A stretch of 64,000 bases of DNA from Macrotis lagotis (lineage: Eukaryota; Chordata; Mammalia; Peramelemorphia; Peramelidae): assembly GCF_037893015.1 (NCBI RefSeq), contig NC_133666.1, forward strand, positions 658,205,848 through 658,269,847. Direction: 5' to 3'. Position 1 is the first letter of the stretch. Every line of letters starts with the position of its first letter. The notes under the pieces are model-generated. The model saw nothing but the letters and a program-made list of their open reading frames with translations. It had not been told where the DNA came from and did not search any database. Shown one piece after another: positions 36,546 to 47,984 of this stretch. The position numbers and the translations under genes are program-made.

Positions 36546-37150
36546 GGGGTGGCTAAGTGGCACAGTGGATAGAGCACTGGCCCTGGAGTCAGGAGGACCT
36601 AAATTCATTAATTCAATAGTTTTTTGCTTTAGATTTTATTGATTTCTCCTTTCATTTTTAAAATTTCTAATTTGGTATTTCATTGGGGATTTTTGATTTG
36701 TGCTTTCTCTAATTTTTTTAGTTGCATATTTAGTTCATTGATTTCCTCTTTCTCCAATTTATTCATGTAAGCATTTAGAGTTATAATATATCCCCTGAGA
36801 GTCACTTTGAATGAATCCCATAAATTTTGGTATGTTGTTTCATTATTATCATTATCTAGGATGAAATGGTTAATTCTTTCTATAATTTGCTTTTTGGTCC
36901 ACTCATTTTTTAAAATGAGGTTATTCAGTTTCCAATTTGTTCTGGGTCTATATCTCCTTGGCCCAATATTGCATATGACTTTTATTGCATCGTGATCTGA
37001 GAAAGATGTATTCACTATTTCTGCCTTTCTGCAGTTGATCATTAGGTTTTTATGAGGAGGATTTAAATTCAAATCCGACCTCAGACACTTAATAATGACC
37101 TAGCTGTGTGGCCTTGGGCAAGCCACTTAACCCCATTTCCCTGAAAAATC
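36546..37150 (+). mobile_element. Short tRNA-SINE split by an L1 fragment
   Basis: The 5' part of the SINE (to GGAGGACCTAAATTCA) ends near 36606. The 3' part resumes at about 37050 (GAGGATTTAAATTCAAATCC) and runs to the CCCCATTTCCCTGAAAAA tail. Confidence 0.88.
36611..37050 (-). pseudogene. L1 ORF2 endonuclease-domain fragment
   Basis: A minus-strand frame of 130 residues reads the end of the L1 APE-type endonuclease and the linker after it. Landmarks are FSDHDAIKVICNI, NWKLNNLILKNEWTKK and TYQNLWDSFKVTLRGYIITL. The SDH motif with a following WKLNN is characteristic of L1 ORF2. No L1 3' end or poly(A) is attached: it is an internal piece sitting inside a SINE. Confidence 0.88.
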
Positions 37151-37239
37151 TTAACCCCCCCCTAAAAAAAAACCCCAGAGAAATGAAATTTTAAAGCTAG
37201 GAGAGCCATTCAGTTCAACCCTCTCACAAAAAAGAATTA

Positions 37240-37500
37240 TTATATTTCTTTTTTTTGTACACAGTCATGCTTAACACTGTACCATATAAGTCATACGGTG
37301 AAAGAAGAACTAGAACTAAGGGAGAAAAATAAACATGAGAAAGAAAGAAAAATCATAAAAGAAGTTTTAAAAAGTGAACATAATATGCTTTGCTCTGCAT
37401 TCAGACTCCATAGTTTTTTCCTCTGGATGTGGTTGGTATTTTCCATAAGCAATCTTTAAGGACAGCCCTTGATCACTGAACTGTTGAGAGAAACTGCATT
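37240..37500 (-). mobile_element. Old L1 3' end, antisense
   Basis: Contains TTTTTTCCTCTGGATGTGGT and AAAGTGAACATAATATGCTT, the reverse of the older L1 3' region seen at 33320. Confidence 0.6.
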
Positions 37501-37587
37501 AAAAAGAATCTTTTCCTAAAAAAAAATACAGTGACTGCTCTATAAATAATTGTTTGATTAATGTTTTTTGATGACTGACTGACAGAC

Positions 37588-37902
37588 CAACATGATGATG
37601 ATGCTTGTCCTTCATTCTCCAAGAAGACCATGACATCTGGGAGATGATGAGCACATAAATTGGATTTGAATGAGGTAGGACTATACTGTCACCAGTCTCA
37701 CTTTCTTTTTTGGAATCATCTGAGTTCAGTGGGCAGATATGGATCAGTAAGACTAGAGATGACCCTGGATTCAAGGTAATCAGGGTTAAGAGACTTACCC
37801 AAGATCACACACCTAGTAAGTGTCAAGTGTCTGAGGTTGGATTTGAACTCAGGTCTTCCTGACTCCAAGGCTGGTGTTCTAACCACTGCACCCCTTAATT
37901 GT
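37588..37902 (-). mobile_element. Long tRNA-SINE (Mar1-like), antisense
   Basis: Complete from the CATGATGATGATGCTTGTCC tail through GAAGACCATGACATCTGGGA to the tRNA head (CTAACCACTGCACCCC). Confidence 0.78.
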
Positions 37903-37984
37903 CCCAACAAGTCGTCATCCAGTCTTTCCAATGAGAGGGTTTTCACTCTATGGATCAGTCTAATCAGTACTATTTTTTTCCTTA

Positions 37985-38100
37985 CACCAAGGGCTGAGTG
38001 ACCTTAGACAAAACTCGGGTCTTAGACTCCTTATCTGTAAAATGATGAGGTGGGTCTAGTGACCACTGAAGTTCCTTTCAGTTCTAAAATCTTATGATCA
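37985..38100 (+). mobile_element. MIR/THER1-like fragment
   Basis: Contains TTATCTGTAAAATGATGAGG and CAGTTCTAAAATCTTATGAT. Confidence 0.5.
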
Positions 38101-38479
38101 AGCCTATACTGGCTACATTTCAACTTGCATATGATGTGCCTAACCCTTTCTTCTTGAACATAGCTCCTCAAATGAAAACAGGAACCACAACCCTAATAGA
38201 ATCTTCTCTTTGAAAGCAGAAGTTGCTATTAAACTACAATTACTATTGACCTCAGCTCCCCAGGATTAGGATAACAAAGCTAAAAACAATCTGAGACAAA
38301 CTCCACCCCATAATAATCCTTGCCTGACTGTCATTATATAAAGGCTTGATTGCTGAGTAATTGAACACAAACTCCACTAATGCACTGTATATATAGCCAG
38401 AGGCAACAGATGTGCCACCTGTGGAGCTCTAGAGCCTGTAGCCTGAAGTTCTTGACTCTTCCTGAAGCCACCTGGGGTT

Positions 38480-38960
38480 TTCTTGGCAAAAATACTTGAG
38501 TGGATTCCTCACTATCATTGCTGTCAACCATTGGCTGCTCATTTCTGTGACTCCCCAGGCACTCCTTTACCTGGCTACTACTCCCTTGTATGTGTCACTT
38601 CTCTGCACATCTTTAATTCTGACTCTCCAGTCTTCCTCCCCACGTCTAGCTGCCTTCTCCTCCCAGGAACATCCCTCCATTCCAGAAGCCCCCATCTCCT
38701 AGACCTTGCATTCTGAGGAAGGGCCCAGATTCACAGTCCTTCAATTCTTTCCTGAATCTGCTTCTGATTCTCAAGATTTCATACCATTTATCCTACACAG
38801 TAGGTCTACCACCCTTTTCATCTCTCAAGTTCTTTGTATTGTCTTCCCCAGTAGGGGGAGAAGGGCAGGGCACAGACCATCTTATCTTTTTTCTTTTTTG
38901 GTTTTAATTGTATCCCCAACATTTAACATAGTATCTGACTCATTATAGACATGAAATCAA
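38480..38960 (+). repeat. L2-like 3' relic
   Basis: C/T-rich stretch ending with TTGTATTGTCTTCCCCAGTA, GTATCCCCAACATTTAACAT and AGTATCTGACTCATTATAGA, an L2-like ending. The open frames in it have no coding similarity. Confidence 0.4.
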
Positions 38961-39889
38961 TGCATTCACTCAGTCTCCCATCCTGCCTGTTCCCTTATTG
39001 CTGGGATGATTACAATTTAGAGCTGCAAGGGACATAGAAATTTTAGTTTTTATCAACAGCTTTCACCTTTGCCCAATGAGAAGGAACTTAACCTAAGATT
39101 GCACAAGAAGTCAGGATTCAAGTTCAGGTCTCTTAATTCAACCCAATATTCTTTACTCCAGTAAAGATCTTCCCTTATGATTCAGGAATCAGGATAGATA
39201 GATGAACTGACAGATGGATGAGTGAGTGAATGAATTAATGAATGAATGAAGATATTTGGGACTATGAGGAGAGTTAGATAAAAGTTGATACCAGAATTCG
39301 TTCTATACAGAACTAATCTGAATAGCTTCATGCTGTACACACAGGCTTCAGGTTAAGGAAAGCCATTTCCAGAAACAAGACAGGACTTTGTTTCTAAGCA
39401 TATGATAATAATGTCAGATGAACTTAACAGTTCTTATTTGCTGAACTGGCCCAACTTTATTTGGAGAAATTGTGATTTTTGTCTGTCACGTAGGACTGTT
39501 TAAGCTTTGTTTTTGTTTTGTAGTTTTTATACAGGTATATTCAGACAGGTTTTGTCCTGAAGCAGCTTACATTCGGCTAAATATTAATAATAATGAAGAT
39601 TTATGTAGTGCGTATATACTTTTATCTCTTCTCATGTGACCCTCACAACAACCCTGCTAGGTATTATTACTGTTATTTATTATTATTACTAATTATTATT
39701 ATTGTTATTATTACCCCCAGTTTACGCATGAGGAAATCTAGACAAATAGAGATGTAATGATTTTGCCAGGGTCACCCTCCTAATAAGTGTTTGAAGTCAA
39801 ATTTGAATTCAGATCCTCCTGATTCCAGGCCCATCACTCTATCCACTACCCACCCAGCAGCCTTAATACACACACCACACATATAAGTA

Positions 39890-40110
39890 GGAAAGAGGGA
39901 AGTGGGGAAGTGGTCTTGGTAGAGAAAGATGTCTGAAGAGTCAGAGGTTTTGCTGGCTAAGGAGGGAAGGTGGGTTTAGGCACTTTCTTGGAATGGAGAT
40001 TCTGGGAAGAATTCACACACCAAGTCTACATTTGAATATGGCACAGGGGTTGGGCCTTTCACTCCCTACTTGACTTCTAAAGATTCCAGCTCCTGGAATG
40101 TAGATAATAC
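39890..40110. repeat. Diverged direct repeat, copy 1
   Basis: Shares GATGTCTGAAGAGTCAGA, a GGATTTAGG/GGGTTTAGGCACTTTCTTGGA block and TAAAGATTCCAGCTCCTGGAA-type wording with 41230-41435, in the same order and orientation. The family is not recognised. Confidence 0.6.
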
Positions 40111-40119
40111 CCCCTTTTT

Positions 40120-40190
40120 TTTAGGGTTTTTTTTTGCAAGGCAAATGGAGTTAAGTGGCTTGCCCAAGACCACACAGATAGGTAACTGAT
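40120..40190 (-). mobile_element. Truncated short tRNA-SINE, antisense
   Basis: The 3' half only, from the T-tract to CCACACAGATAGGTAAC. Confidence 0.8.
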
Positions 40191-40874
40191 AATACCCTTT
40201 AAAACTCACCAGGTCAGTCATTCAAATTTTGATCACTTTAAGAATGAGCAATCTGAAGGAAACAAGGAACAGATACCCCTATAAATGACTTACATGTCCC
40301 ACCTTACCTGGGGAGTCCTTTAGTAACAAAAAACAATAATACATATACTATGTGTCTCTTTCAGAAACAATCTTATCTAACATGAATATAGGTCCAATAT
40401 AACTAGATGTATGAACTGAGATTTTCCCATAATCTTATGTGACATGATTGACCCCAAATTATTTGAGATAACATTAATAGGAATCTTGAGGAAGGGAAGG
40501 ATCACAATATGAAAACACAGAGCTTTGAGTTAACATTCCAGAATGAATCAGTAACCAAATTCCATTTCTTTTCTTCTTGGATTACCCCAGGAAAGAAATC
40601 CCTTCCTTTTCATTGAATATTTTAGTCCATTCTCAAAGGAAAAGGGATGTGTCCTAAGGACAATCTCTATCCTAAAGTACCATATCTCTGGATCTATTAC
40701 CTCATCTGCAAATAAAAGGTGGTTAGAATAGACTTAGACTTCTTCCAGTTCTAAAGCTAAGATCTCTAAGGTTCTAAGTTTTAAACTCTAAACATCTTAC
40801 TACCAAGAGAAACCAGGGAAAGCCCTAGAAGACATACCTAAAAGTAGCTCCACCTAAGCATGTCCACTGAGCTT

Positions 40875-41030
40875 TTTTTAAGATTTTTCAAGGCAATGGG
40901 GTTAAGTGGCTTGCTCAAGGCCACAGGGCTAGGTAATTATTAAGTGTCTGAGGCCGGATTTAAACTCAGATACTCCTGACTCCAAGGCCAGTGCTCTATC
41001 CACTGAGTCACCTAGCCCCCCCCCCCCCAG
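40875..41030 (-). mobile_element. Short tRNA-SINE, antisense
   Basis: Full-length reverse complement ending in a 14-base poly-C, with a short AGAGCTTT-type duplication at its ends. Confidence 0.88.
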
Positions 41031-41229
41031 AGCTTTAAGAAAGGGAGCTTCCATCTGAATAGATTATATGATTGTTAAATAAGTCCTTTCCTCTTACATA
41101 TTGCCAGAACTGATTTTTTTTAAAAAAAATCTTTCTACAGTCCCCAGTACATGAGAAAGGGATGTGCTCAACCAGAAGCAAAAGTGAGATAGGAAGGAAA
41201 AAAAGGAAGGTGAGGAAGGGGAAAGGTAG

Positions 41230-41435
41230 AAGTGGTGAGAAAAATGTCTGAAGAGTCAGAAAAAAAATGTCTGAAGAATCAGAAATAAAATCAGATGATG
41301 AATATTGGATTTAGGTACTTCCTTGAAATGGGAGTTTCACCCAAGTTCACATCTGGTGGGACAGGGGCTGGACTGTCAGACCATCCACCCTCTTCTTGGC
41401 TGGTAAAGATTCTAGCTTTTAGAATATGATTACCT
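41230..41435. repeat. Diverged direct repeat, copy 2
   Basis: Second copy of the 39890-40110 sequence. The ATGTCTGAAGA-TCAGAAA segment is itself doubled here. Confidence 0.6.
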
Positions 41436-41811
41436 CCAACTGCCAGAAAAGTGAATAGACTCCACACTAAGTGGTCAGGAATACTACTCTGACACTGACC
41501 CTGGACAAGTTCCTTAATATCTGAAGCACTGGAGCAGAAAACAGCTGAGACAGGAAATGAATCATAGTCACCCACACATTAAATCCCATCTTTTCTATAA
41601 GCCATTGTACTATTTCTACTATTTAGGGGCAAGGACCATGGACATAGTCCTGGTGCTTTAGACATAAGAGTATAAGATCATAGCAAGAGTCCAACCAGTA
41701 GTTTGAGTAGGGGCCACAGGGAAGACAGCTGTGGTAGGGTGGATAGACTAAAGAACTTGGGAGTCCAAAAGACAGATTTGGGTTCAAATGCTGCGGTAAA
41801 AACCTGCAGCA

Positions 41812-42045
41812 CAGGCAGCTAGGCAGACTACTGGTCTGGAGTCAGGAAGACCTGAGTTCTAATGTGACCTCACACTTACTAGCCCTTTGACCCTGAGCAA
41901 GTCACTTAATCTTGTTTGCCTCAGTTTCCTCATCCTTAAAATGAGCTGGAGAAGGAAATGGAAAACCACTTTAATATTCTTGACAAGACAATCCCAAGTG
42001 GAGTCAAAATTGTTGGACACTGAAAAACGACTTAAGTAGGAAGTT
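41812..42045 (+). mobile_element. tRNA-SINE with GGAGAAGGAAATGG-type tail
   Basis: A tRNA head (GGCAGCTAGGCAGACTACTG) is followed by CCTCAGTTTCCTCATCCTTA, GCTGGAGAAGGAAATGGAAA and a GTTGGACACTGAAAAACGAC end. Recalled as the MdoSINE type. Confidence 0.8.
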
Positions 42046-42710
42046 ACTTTACTTCAGCATCAATTTTCTCATCTGCAAAATGGGGATAATAATACCCACA
42101 ACACTTAGCTCATAGGGTTGCTGGACCCAGCACACTTAATAAATTCTTGTTATTGGGAGGTTCAGATAAGCTAATACAAAGTGCTTTGTAAATAAAGATT
42201 TACCTAATTCTTTTCCCACTAAGGGGAAGGGAACAAGAATTTGTCGAACCTGAGAGGTGGTGTTATACTGTAGGATAAAAGATAAAAATAACATGAAATA
42301 CTAAGGGTCACAAAGTACTTCAAATACATCCTCCATCATTTGATAACCCTATTAGATAAGTGTTAAGGGCCTTGTTTGCCCCATTTTACTGACGAGAAAA
42401 TGGAGCCTAAACTCCAATTTGACATTTGAATCCCCAGGGTCTAACCCTCCATCTGACTCATAAGCAGTTAATAAATGTTTGTTGAATTATATTGAATCCT
42501 TGAGGACACAAAATCTCTTTTATTTGTCTTTGCCTTTCCTTTAGCACCCAAGAAAAGGTCTTTTCAAGGAGGAGATGCTCAGGAAAAGTGTTAGTCAAAA
42601 AGATGAACATTTCATACAATCTACAAATCATAGAGTGACCCAGTGAGGAAGAAATGGACCAAAAAGCGATAATTAGAGAAGCACAATTTAATAAAATCAC
42701 TTCTTTAAAA

Positions 42711-42758
42711 ACACACACACACACCCACACCCACACACACACACACACACACACACAT
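42711..42758. repeat. (CA)n microsatellite
   Basis: A CA tract with two CCCA interruptions, just beyond the PUS1 poly(A) signals. Confidence 0.95.
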
Positions 42759-42818
42759 TTTCCCTTTTCCATTGTTTTAGAACATTAAAAAAATGGACTA
42801 ACAGCAGACTAGAGGCAA

Positions 42819-43125
42819 TTTATTTTGTAATCCAAACATAGAAGGCTATCGTGCTTTGGGTTCCTGAAGTCAATGAAAGAACAAAATCAGTTCTTTATTT
42901 TAAGCATAAAATTTTCAAGTATTTCTGGCCCTGACATCTTTCAAGTCAAGAATCATGATCCAATGATTTCTATCTTCCCATCATCAGCAACTGGTCACAC
43001 TAAGCAAGCCAATAAGCTGGGGATGTGTGTCTGTGTCTAGAGATGTGTGCAGAGCCATTTGCAAAGGCCCCCTTGGTGAGATACAGAAATGGCACAGCTC
43101 TGCTCCCCGGGTGACTTGGGTCCCC
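42819..43125 (-). other. PUS1: PUS1 3' UTR with two poly(A) signals
   Basis: Minus-strand AATAAA hexamers occur at 42899-42894 and 42824-42819, about 230 and 300 bases after the PUS1 stop. No repeat separates them from the last exon. A (TG)n tract, read on the minus strand, begins about 65 bases beyond the second signal. Either signal could be used; the sequence does not decide. Confidence 0.6.
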
Positions 43126-43176
43126 TCAGTCAGAGTCATCCCCACCTCCATCGCTGCCTTTATGGCTCCCAGTAGC
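43126..43176 (-). CDS. PUS1: PUS1 last coding exon and stop codon
   Basis: After an acceptor ending TTCTCTCCTAG, 51 bases encode ATGSHKGSDGGGDDSD and a TGA stop. This continues in phase 0 from the exon ending at 50355. The short acidic Gly/Ser/Asp tail resembles the end of mammalian PUS1, which as I recall it ends in a similar acidic stretch. The preceding intron is about 7.2 kb and is filled with L1, RTE-like and SINE insertions. Confidence 0.88.
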   Translation of the reverse strand, partial: ATGSHKGSDGGGDDSD

Positions 43177-43787
43177 CTAGGAGAGAAGAAAAAAGTTTTT
43201 GATTAGTCAATGAGAGAAAGAAGAACTTGAGTGATGAGAGTTCCTGACCATTCCCTGGTAAACAGAAACTCTGTATTCTGATTTCCAAATTTGAGATAAA
43301 ACCCCAAATGAGCATCACGTGGGTAAGACAGGTTCAGAAAAGTATGTTATTTCAAATCTGAATGAGACCTAAGAGGTCATCCAGCGTGATCCATCTATAC
43401 ACAAGTAAGAATCTCTTCTACATTTGTCCACAAGTAATCAGCCAGCCTCTGCAAAAAGACATCTAATTAGGGTGAAGTCACCCCCACCCCACCCTAATCC
43501 AGGCAGCTCCACTCCACTTCTAACTAGTGCTGCTAACTCTAAGGAAGTCCTGCTCTCTCAAGTCTCTGAAATCTGTCTCTATGGCTCCTATTCTTGCCTT
43601 CTGGAGTCATGCAAAGCAATTGTTTTGGTTAAGTTTTTTAAAAAAATTCCAAATTTTACAAACACCAAATAAAATAGAACAGAAAAGAGGTTTGTACATA
43701 AAACCATGAGTCTCTATTGCTTTCCTTTCTAAATAGATGAATTCATTTATGTTACTTTCAAAGTTCCCTTCCCTTAAAAAAAAAAGT

Positions 43788-43905
43788 TGCACCAGCCCTA
43801 AAGTCAAGAAGACCTGAGTTCAAATCCTGTCTCAGACACTTAATTTCCTAGCTATGTGACCTTGGGCAAGTCACTTAAGCTCATTACTTTAAATAAATAA
43901 ATAAA
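43788..43905 (+). mobile_element. Short tRNA-SINE, headless
   Basis: Starts at CACCAGCCCTAAAGTC and runs to GGGCAAGTCACTTAAGC. Confidence 0.75.
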
Positions 43906-45304
43906 AATTTTAAAGTATACTTCAGTCTATTCAGTTCTGTCTTGGTCTGTATTTTTTATCATAAATCTATCAGAGAAATTGCTTCATATTTTTTCCCACA
44001 GTTTCTATTGTTAGCTGTATTTCTCTCTATCTTATACCTCTCCACTCCCATTTTTTCCTATATTCTCTCTCCTTTCGCCCTGTCCCTACTCAAAAGTGTG
44101 TTGTATCTGACCATCCTCTCCCACGATTTTCCCTCTCTTCTATCACCTAACCGTCCTTCCCTCCCCCTCTATTTTCCCTTCAACATTTCTTACAGCACAA
44201 TAATATTCCATTATATTCATATACCACAACTTGTTCAGTCATGCCCCAAATGATGGGCATCCCTCCGATTTCCAATTCTACCACAAAAACAGCAGCTTTA
44301 AATATTTTTGTACATATAAGTCTTTTTTCTTTTTTTTTTATTTCTTTGGGATATAGAGCCAGTAGAGGTGTTGTTGGGTCAAAGGGACACAGTTCCAAAT
44401 TTTCTCCAGGATGGTTGGAGTGGTTCACAACTTCACCAACAATGCATTAGTGTCCTGGTTTTCTTCAGCATTAGTCATTTTTCTTTTCTGTTGTGTTTGA
44501 CAATCTCATGTTATTTTTCTTTCCCAGAATTTCTTAAGAGAGAATCATCTGATTCCATTGATATTCATATGCCCAGAGGCAAGGTATCTCTTGCAGTCTG
44601 CCAGGACAACTCTCTTGTTTTATGAGTCTATCTCTTGCATTTGAATCAGAGAATAGGCATAGATCAAGTGGTAAAATTACTAATCTTGTGTTAGCCAATT
44701 GGAAAGAAATGAGGTGGTACCTCAGAGTTGTTTTAATTAACATTTTTCTAATTATTAGAGATTTACAGCATTTTTTTAGGTGATTATTGATAATTTGGAT
44801 TTTTTTTTCCTCAGAAAAGTCCCCATTTGATGCAGGAGACAGTAAATATTTATGTTGGACTTAAAGGTTAAGAGGTGCATAGATTGTCACCCATGTGCAT
44901 AGTGTCTTGGCCTCTCCTTGGAGAGTCACCCCTGCAGTGTGTGTATTGAAGAGTACCTGGAGTCAGGTACAAAACCACTCCCCAAGCGCCACCCTTGTCC
45001 AGCACACTATGGAGTTGCATTTAAGTAAGCCTAGGCCTCTATGGCCTCTATTTCTCTTATGGCTGTTTTTCCATTCTTCCTTATCCTCAGACAGTCTTGC
45101 CTAAAATTTTGTTATCCACCCTGTCCTCAAGTCTGCTGTCTCTGGGGGTGAAGGAGAGAAGTTTTAATCTGTGAAGTTTGCAGGCTTGTAAAATTAAAAA
45201 AAATCCTGAGCTATTTCAACTCCAGGGCTAGTGAAACTCTTTCACTTTCACAAGAACTCTCAATCTTTATTGGTGACACCAATTCCTCCTGCAACACATT
45301 TATA

Positions 45305-45562
45305 TCATTTGTTATTTCTGCTCAATCTTTTTCAGTCATGTCCAACTCCATGTGATCCCATCTGGAGTATTTTTGGCAGAGATACTAAAGTGGTTTCCCA
45401 TTTCCTTCTCCAGTTCATTTTACAGACAAGGAAACTGAGACAAAAAGGGAGAAAATGACTTGTCCAGGATCATACAGTAAGTTAAATATCAGAGGTCAGA
45501 TTTTAATTTAGGAATAGAAATCTTCCAGGCACCCAATACAATGTACTACCTAGCTGCCCCAA
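45305..45562 (-). mobile_element. tRNA-SINE with GGAGAAGGAAATGG-type tail, antisense
   Basis: Includes CAATCTTTTTCAGTCATGTC, GGTTTCCCATTTCCTTCTCC and AAGGAAACTGAGACAAAAAG, with the head ending at TACCTAGCTGCCCCAA. Confidence 0.75.
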
Positions 45563-45913
45563 CATATATTTTGACCATTTATCAACTGGAGAATGGCTCC
45601 TACTTTAATAAATTTGGCTCAATTCTCTAGATATTTGAGAAATGAGATCATTACCAGAGAAACCTAATACAAAAATTTTATTATTGATTTCCTATTTTTG
45701 TTTTAATTTTGGCTGCATTAGTTTAGCTTCTATAAAACCTTCTTAAATTTAATATAATCAAAATTGTTCATTTTACCTTTTATGAACTTTTCTATCTCTT
45801 TCTTGATTAGGAACTCATTCCCTATTCATTGATTTGAGAGGTAATTTCTTCCATGCTCTACTATCTTCACCTTTTTAATGCTGTTTTTTGCTTTTCCCTT
45901 CTCATGGTTTTTT

Positions 45914-46025
45914 CCCCTTCCTCTTCTGATTACTCTTTCACAGTGTGACCAATATGGAAATTTCCCAATAGGGAAGTAGATTCCCTTCCTCTTCTGATTA
46001 CTCTTTCATGACCAATATCAATGTG
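45914..46025. repeat. 70-bp imperfect tandem duplication
   Basis: CCCTTCCTCTTCTGATTACT followed by CTTTCA...TGACCAATAT occurs at 45914 and again at 45984, with a short deletion in the second copy. Confidence 0.85.
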
Positions 46026-46033
46026 GTAACACA

Positions 46034-46034
<1 letters not shown>

Positions 46035-46070
<36 letters not shown>
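46035..46070. repeat. (TG)n microsatellite
   Basis: An uninterrupted GT tract. Confidence 0.95.
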
Positions 46071-46075
<5 letters not shown>

Positions 46076-46148
46076 TAAAACCTTTTCTTCAGAAGAGAGG
46101 AGGTGAGAGGAAGAAAACTTTACAAAAATAAATGTTAAAATTAACTCT

Positions 46149-46297
46149 GGGTGGCTAGGTGGTGCAGTGGATAGAGCACCCTGGAGTCAGGAGTACCTGG
46201 ATTCGAATCCGACCTCAGACACTTAATAACTACCTGGCCATGTGGCCTTGGGCAAGCCACTTAACCCCACTGCCTTGAAAAAAAAAATCTAAAAAAT
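46149..46297 (+). mobile_element. Short tRNA-SINE with TSD
   Basis: Flanked by AAAATTAACTCT at 46137-46148 and 46298-46309. It sits in another L1-like 3' tail (AAAATAAATGTTAAAATTAA...ATATAATTGGGAAAATAAAT). Confidence 0.92.
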
Positions 46298-46954
46298 AAA
46301 ATTAACTCTACATATAATTGGGAAAATAAATAAATGATTTAAAAGAGAATTCTTCCATGCTTTGCTTATATTACCCTTTACATCTAAATCATGTACCCAA
46401 CTTTAGCCTGTGTTGGCATACAGCGTAAGATGTTGGTCTATCCTTTGTTTCTGCCAGACTACTTTCCAGTGTTCCCACTTTTTTTTTTATCAAACACTAG
46501 ATTCATTTGTTTCTCTACAGTGCATACCCAATCTCCTTCCTTGGTCTAACACTCCAATTTTTATCCAGTACCAAATTGGTTAGTTGTAATAATGTAATTA
46601 GTTTGAGATCTGATCGTACTAGCCTCCCTTCCCATTTTTTCTTTGATATTCTTGATCTTGTGTTCTTCCAGATGAATTGTTTTTATTTTTCCTAGCTTTA
46701 TAAAGTTTGACTGAAATGGCATTGAATAAAGTTATTTAGGTTGTCTTGTCATTTTTATTATACTGACTCAGCTTTTAGTGTTGTTTCTTGGTGAAGCACA
46801 CCTTTCCCATGGAACTGCTAAATTATCTTGGACTGGGAAAATATATCACTCAGTCTTTCTGTGGGTTCTGCCCCTCTAAATTTTGGCTAGAGCCATCCTT
46901 TGTTTTTTGGGGATTTGGGGGTTCAGAGTTCTCAGGGAATGCTCTGCCCCTCTT

Positions 46955-47920
46955 AGTGTTGTTTCTTGTCCTTCAATTATCGAAGAAGACCAAAATGGCA
47001 TCAGTATGTTTGAGACAAATGATAGTGTATCCAACTGTTGCTCATCAGACCAATATGAGCTTGGAATGCTCTACCACCATTTGGACACAAATAGTCCATG
47101 TAAATACCTAGGGTAGGTTCTCTAAATTTCTGGATATCACGTTTCCTTTGAGCTGCTTTAATTCTTTCTTCCTCATAGAGTGCAGCACCCTCACTAATGA
47201 GGGCAGGCCATAATGGTGATCCTGTGCCAGTGTCTCGCATTCTACATAATCAATTCTAAAGTTTTTCAATGAGAACTTCAGGGTGTCTTGGTATTACTTC
47301 TTCTAACCCCCTTGTGAGAGTTCTCCATATAATAGTTTTTTTGACAAGCGTACATCTGGCATGCTAACAACATATTCAATCCATCATAGTTGCATCTCTG
47401 TACTAAGGTTGGAATGCTAGGCAGTTTAGCTTGAAAAAGGACTTCAGGATCTGGTATCTTCTGCTAGGTGATCTTCAGAATCTTCCTAAGACAATTTAAA
47501 TACAAGTGACTCGGTTTCCTGACATGACACTGATAAACTGTATGGGCATATAGCAATGAGGTCAGCAAAAGGCTCCGTAGACCTTCAGTTTGTTGTCAGT
47601 CTAATACCTCTTCTGTTTCATACTTTCTTTCAGAGCCCCTCAAATACTGAGCTAGCTCTGGCAATGTGTGTGTCAACCTCATTGTCAATGTGTACCTCCT
47701 TGGGAAGGAAATTGCCAAGGTAAGTGAACTTGTTCACAGTCCTCAAAACTTCTCCATTTGCTGTAATCGATGGTTCCACCTATGGATGGTGTGGTGCTGT
47801 CTGATGGAGCACCTGGGTTTTATTTGTTTGACCAAAATTAGCACAAATAGCAGCTAATTGATCTATACTTTGTTGCATCTCAGCTTTAGAGGCTGCACTG
47901 AGGGCACAATGATCTGTAAA
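46955..47920 (-). mobile_element. RTE-like LINE, 3' segment, antisense
   Basis: The minus strand reads the C-terminal part of a reverse-transcriptase LINE. It starts near 47915 with DHCALSAASKAEMQQSIDQ and passes through TVNKFTYLGNFLPKEVHIDN, HIARAS and VVSMPDVRLSKKLLYGELSQ to the 3' end near 46955. The 3' end reads TTGGTCTTCTTCGATAATTG then AAGGACAAG. It is frameshifted and inactive. Confidence 0.78.
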
Positions 47921-47984
47921 CAAATTTAGGGATTTGGAATTAGGAGTTTTGAGTGTGAATCCTGGCTCTCATCCAATCGATTAA

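Larger units (their letters stand above)
30400..42818. other. Intergenic region between PUS1 and EP400
   Basis: About 12.4 kb with no recognised exon. It holds the SINEs, L1 pieces and an RTE-like LINE listed separately. Parts where I see nothing identifiable are 31620-31970, 33660-34175, 34640-36290, 37910-38330 and 39000-39880. Short open frames have no supporting similarity. Confidence 0.6.
43925..46780 (-). mobile_element. Old L1 ORF2, antisense, split into several blocks
   Basis: Blocks at 43925-44500, 44690-44820, 45560-45850 and 46340-46780 read in order as one antisense L1 of an older subfamily. Minus-strand wording includes EYNGILLCC near 44220 and ICTKIFKAAVFVVELEIGG near 44300. 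Higher up are TAGTTTAGCTTCTATAAAAC and TGTTGGCATACAGCGTAAGA. It is interrupted by non-L1 sequence, a SINE at 45305-45562, a 70-bp duplication and a short SINE at 46149. Confidence 0.75.
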
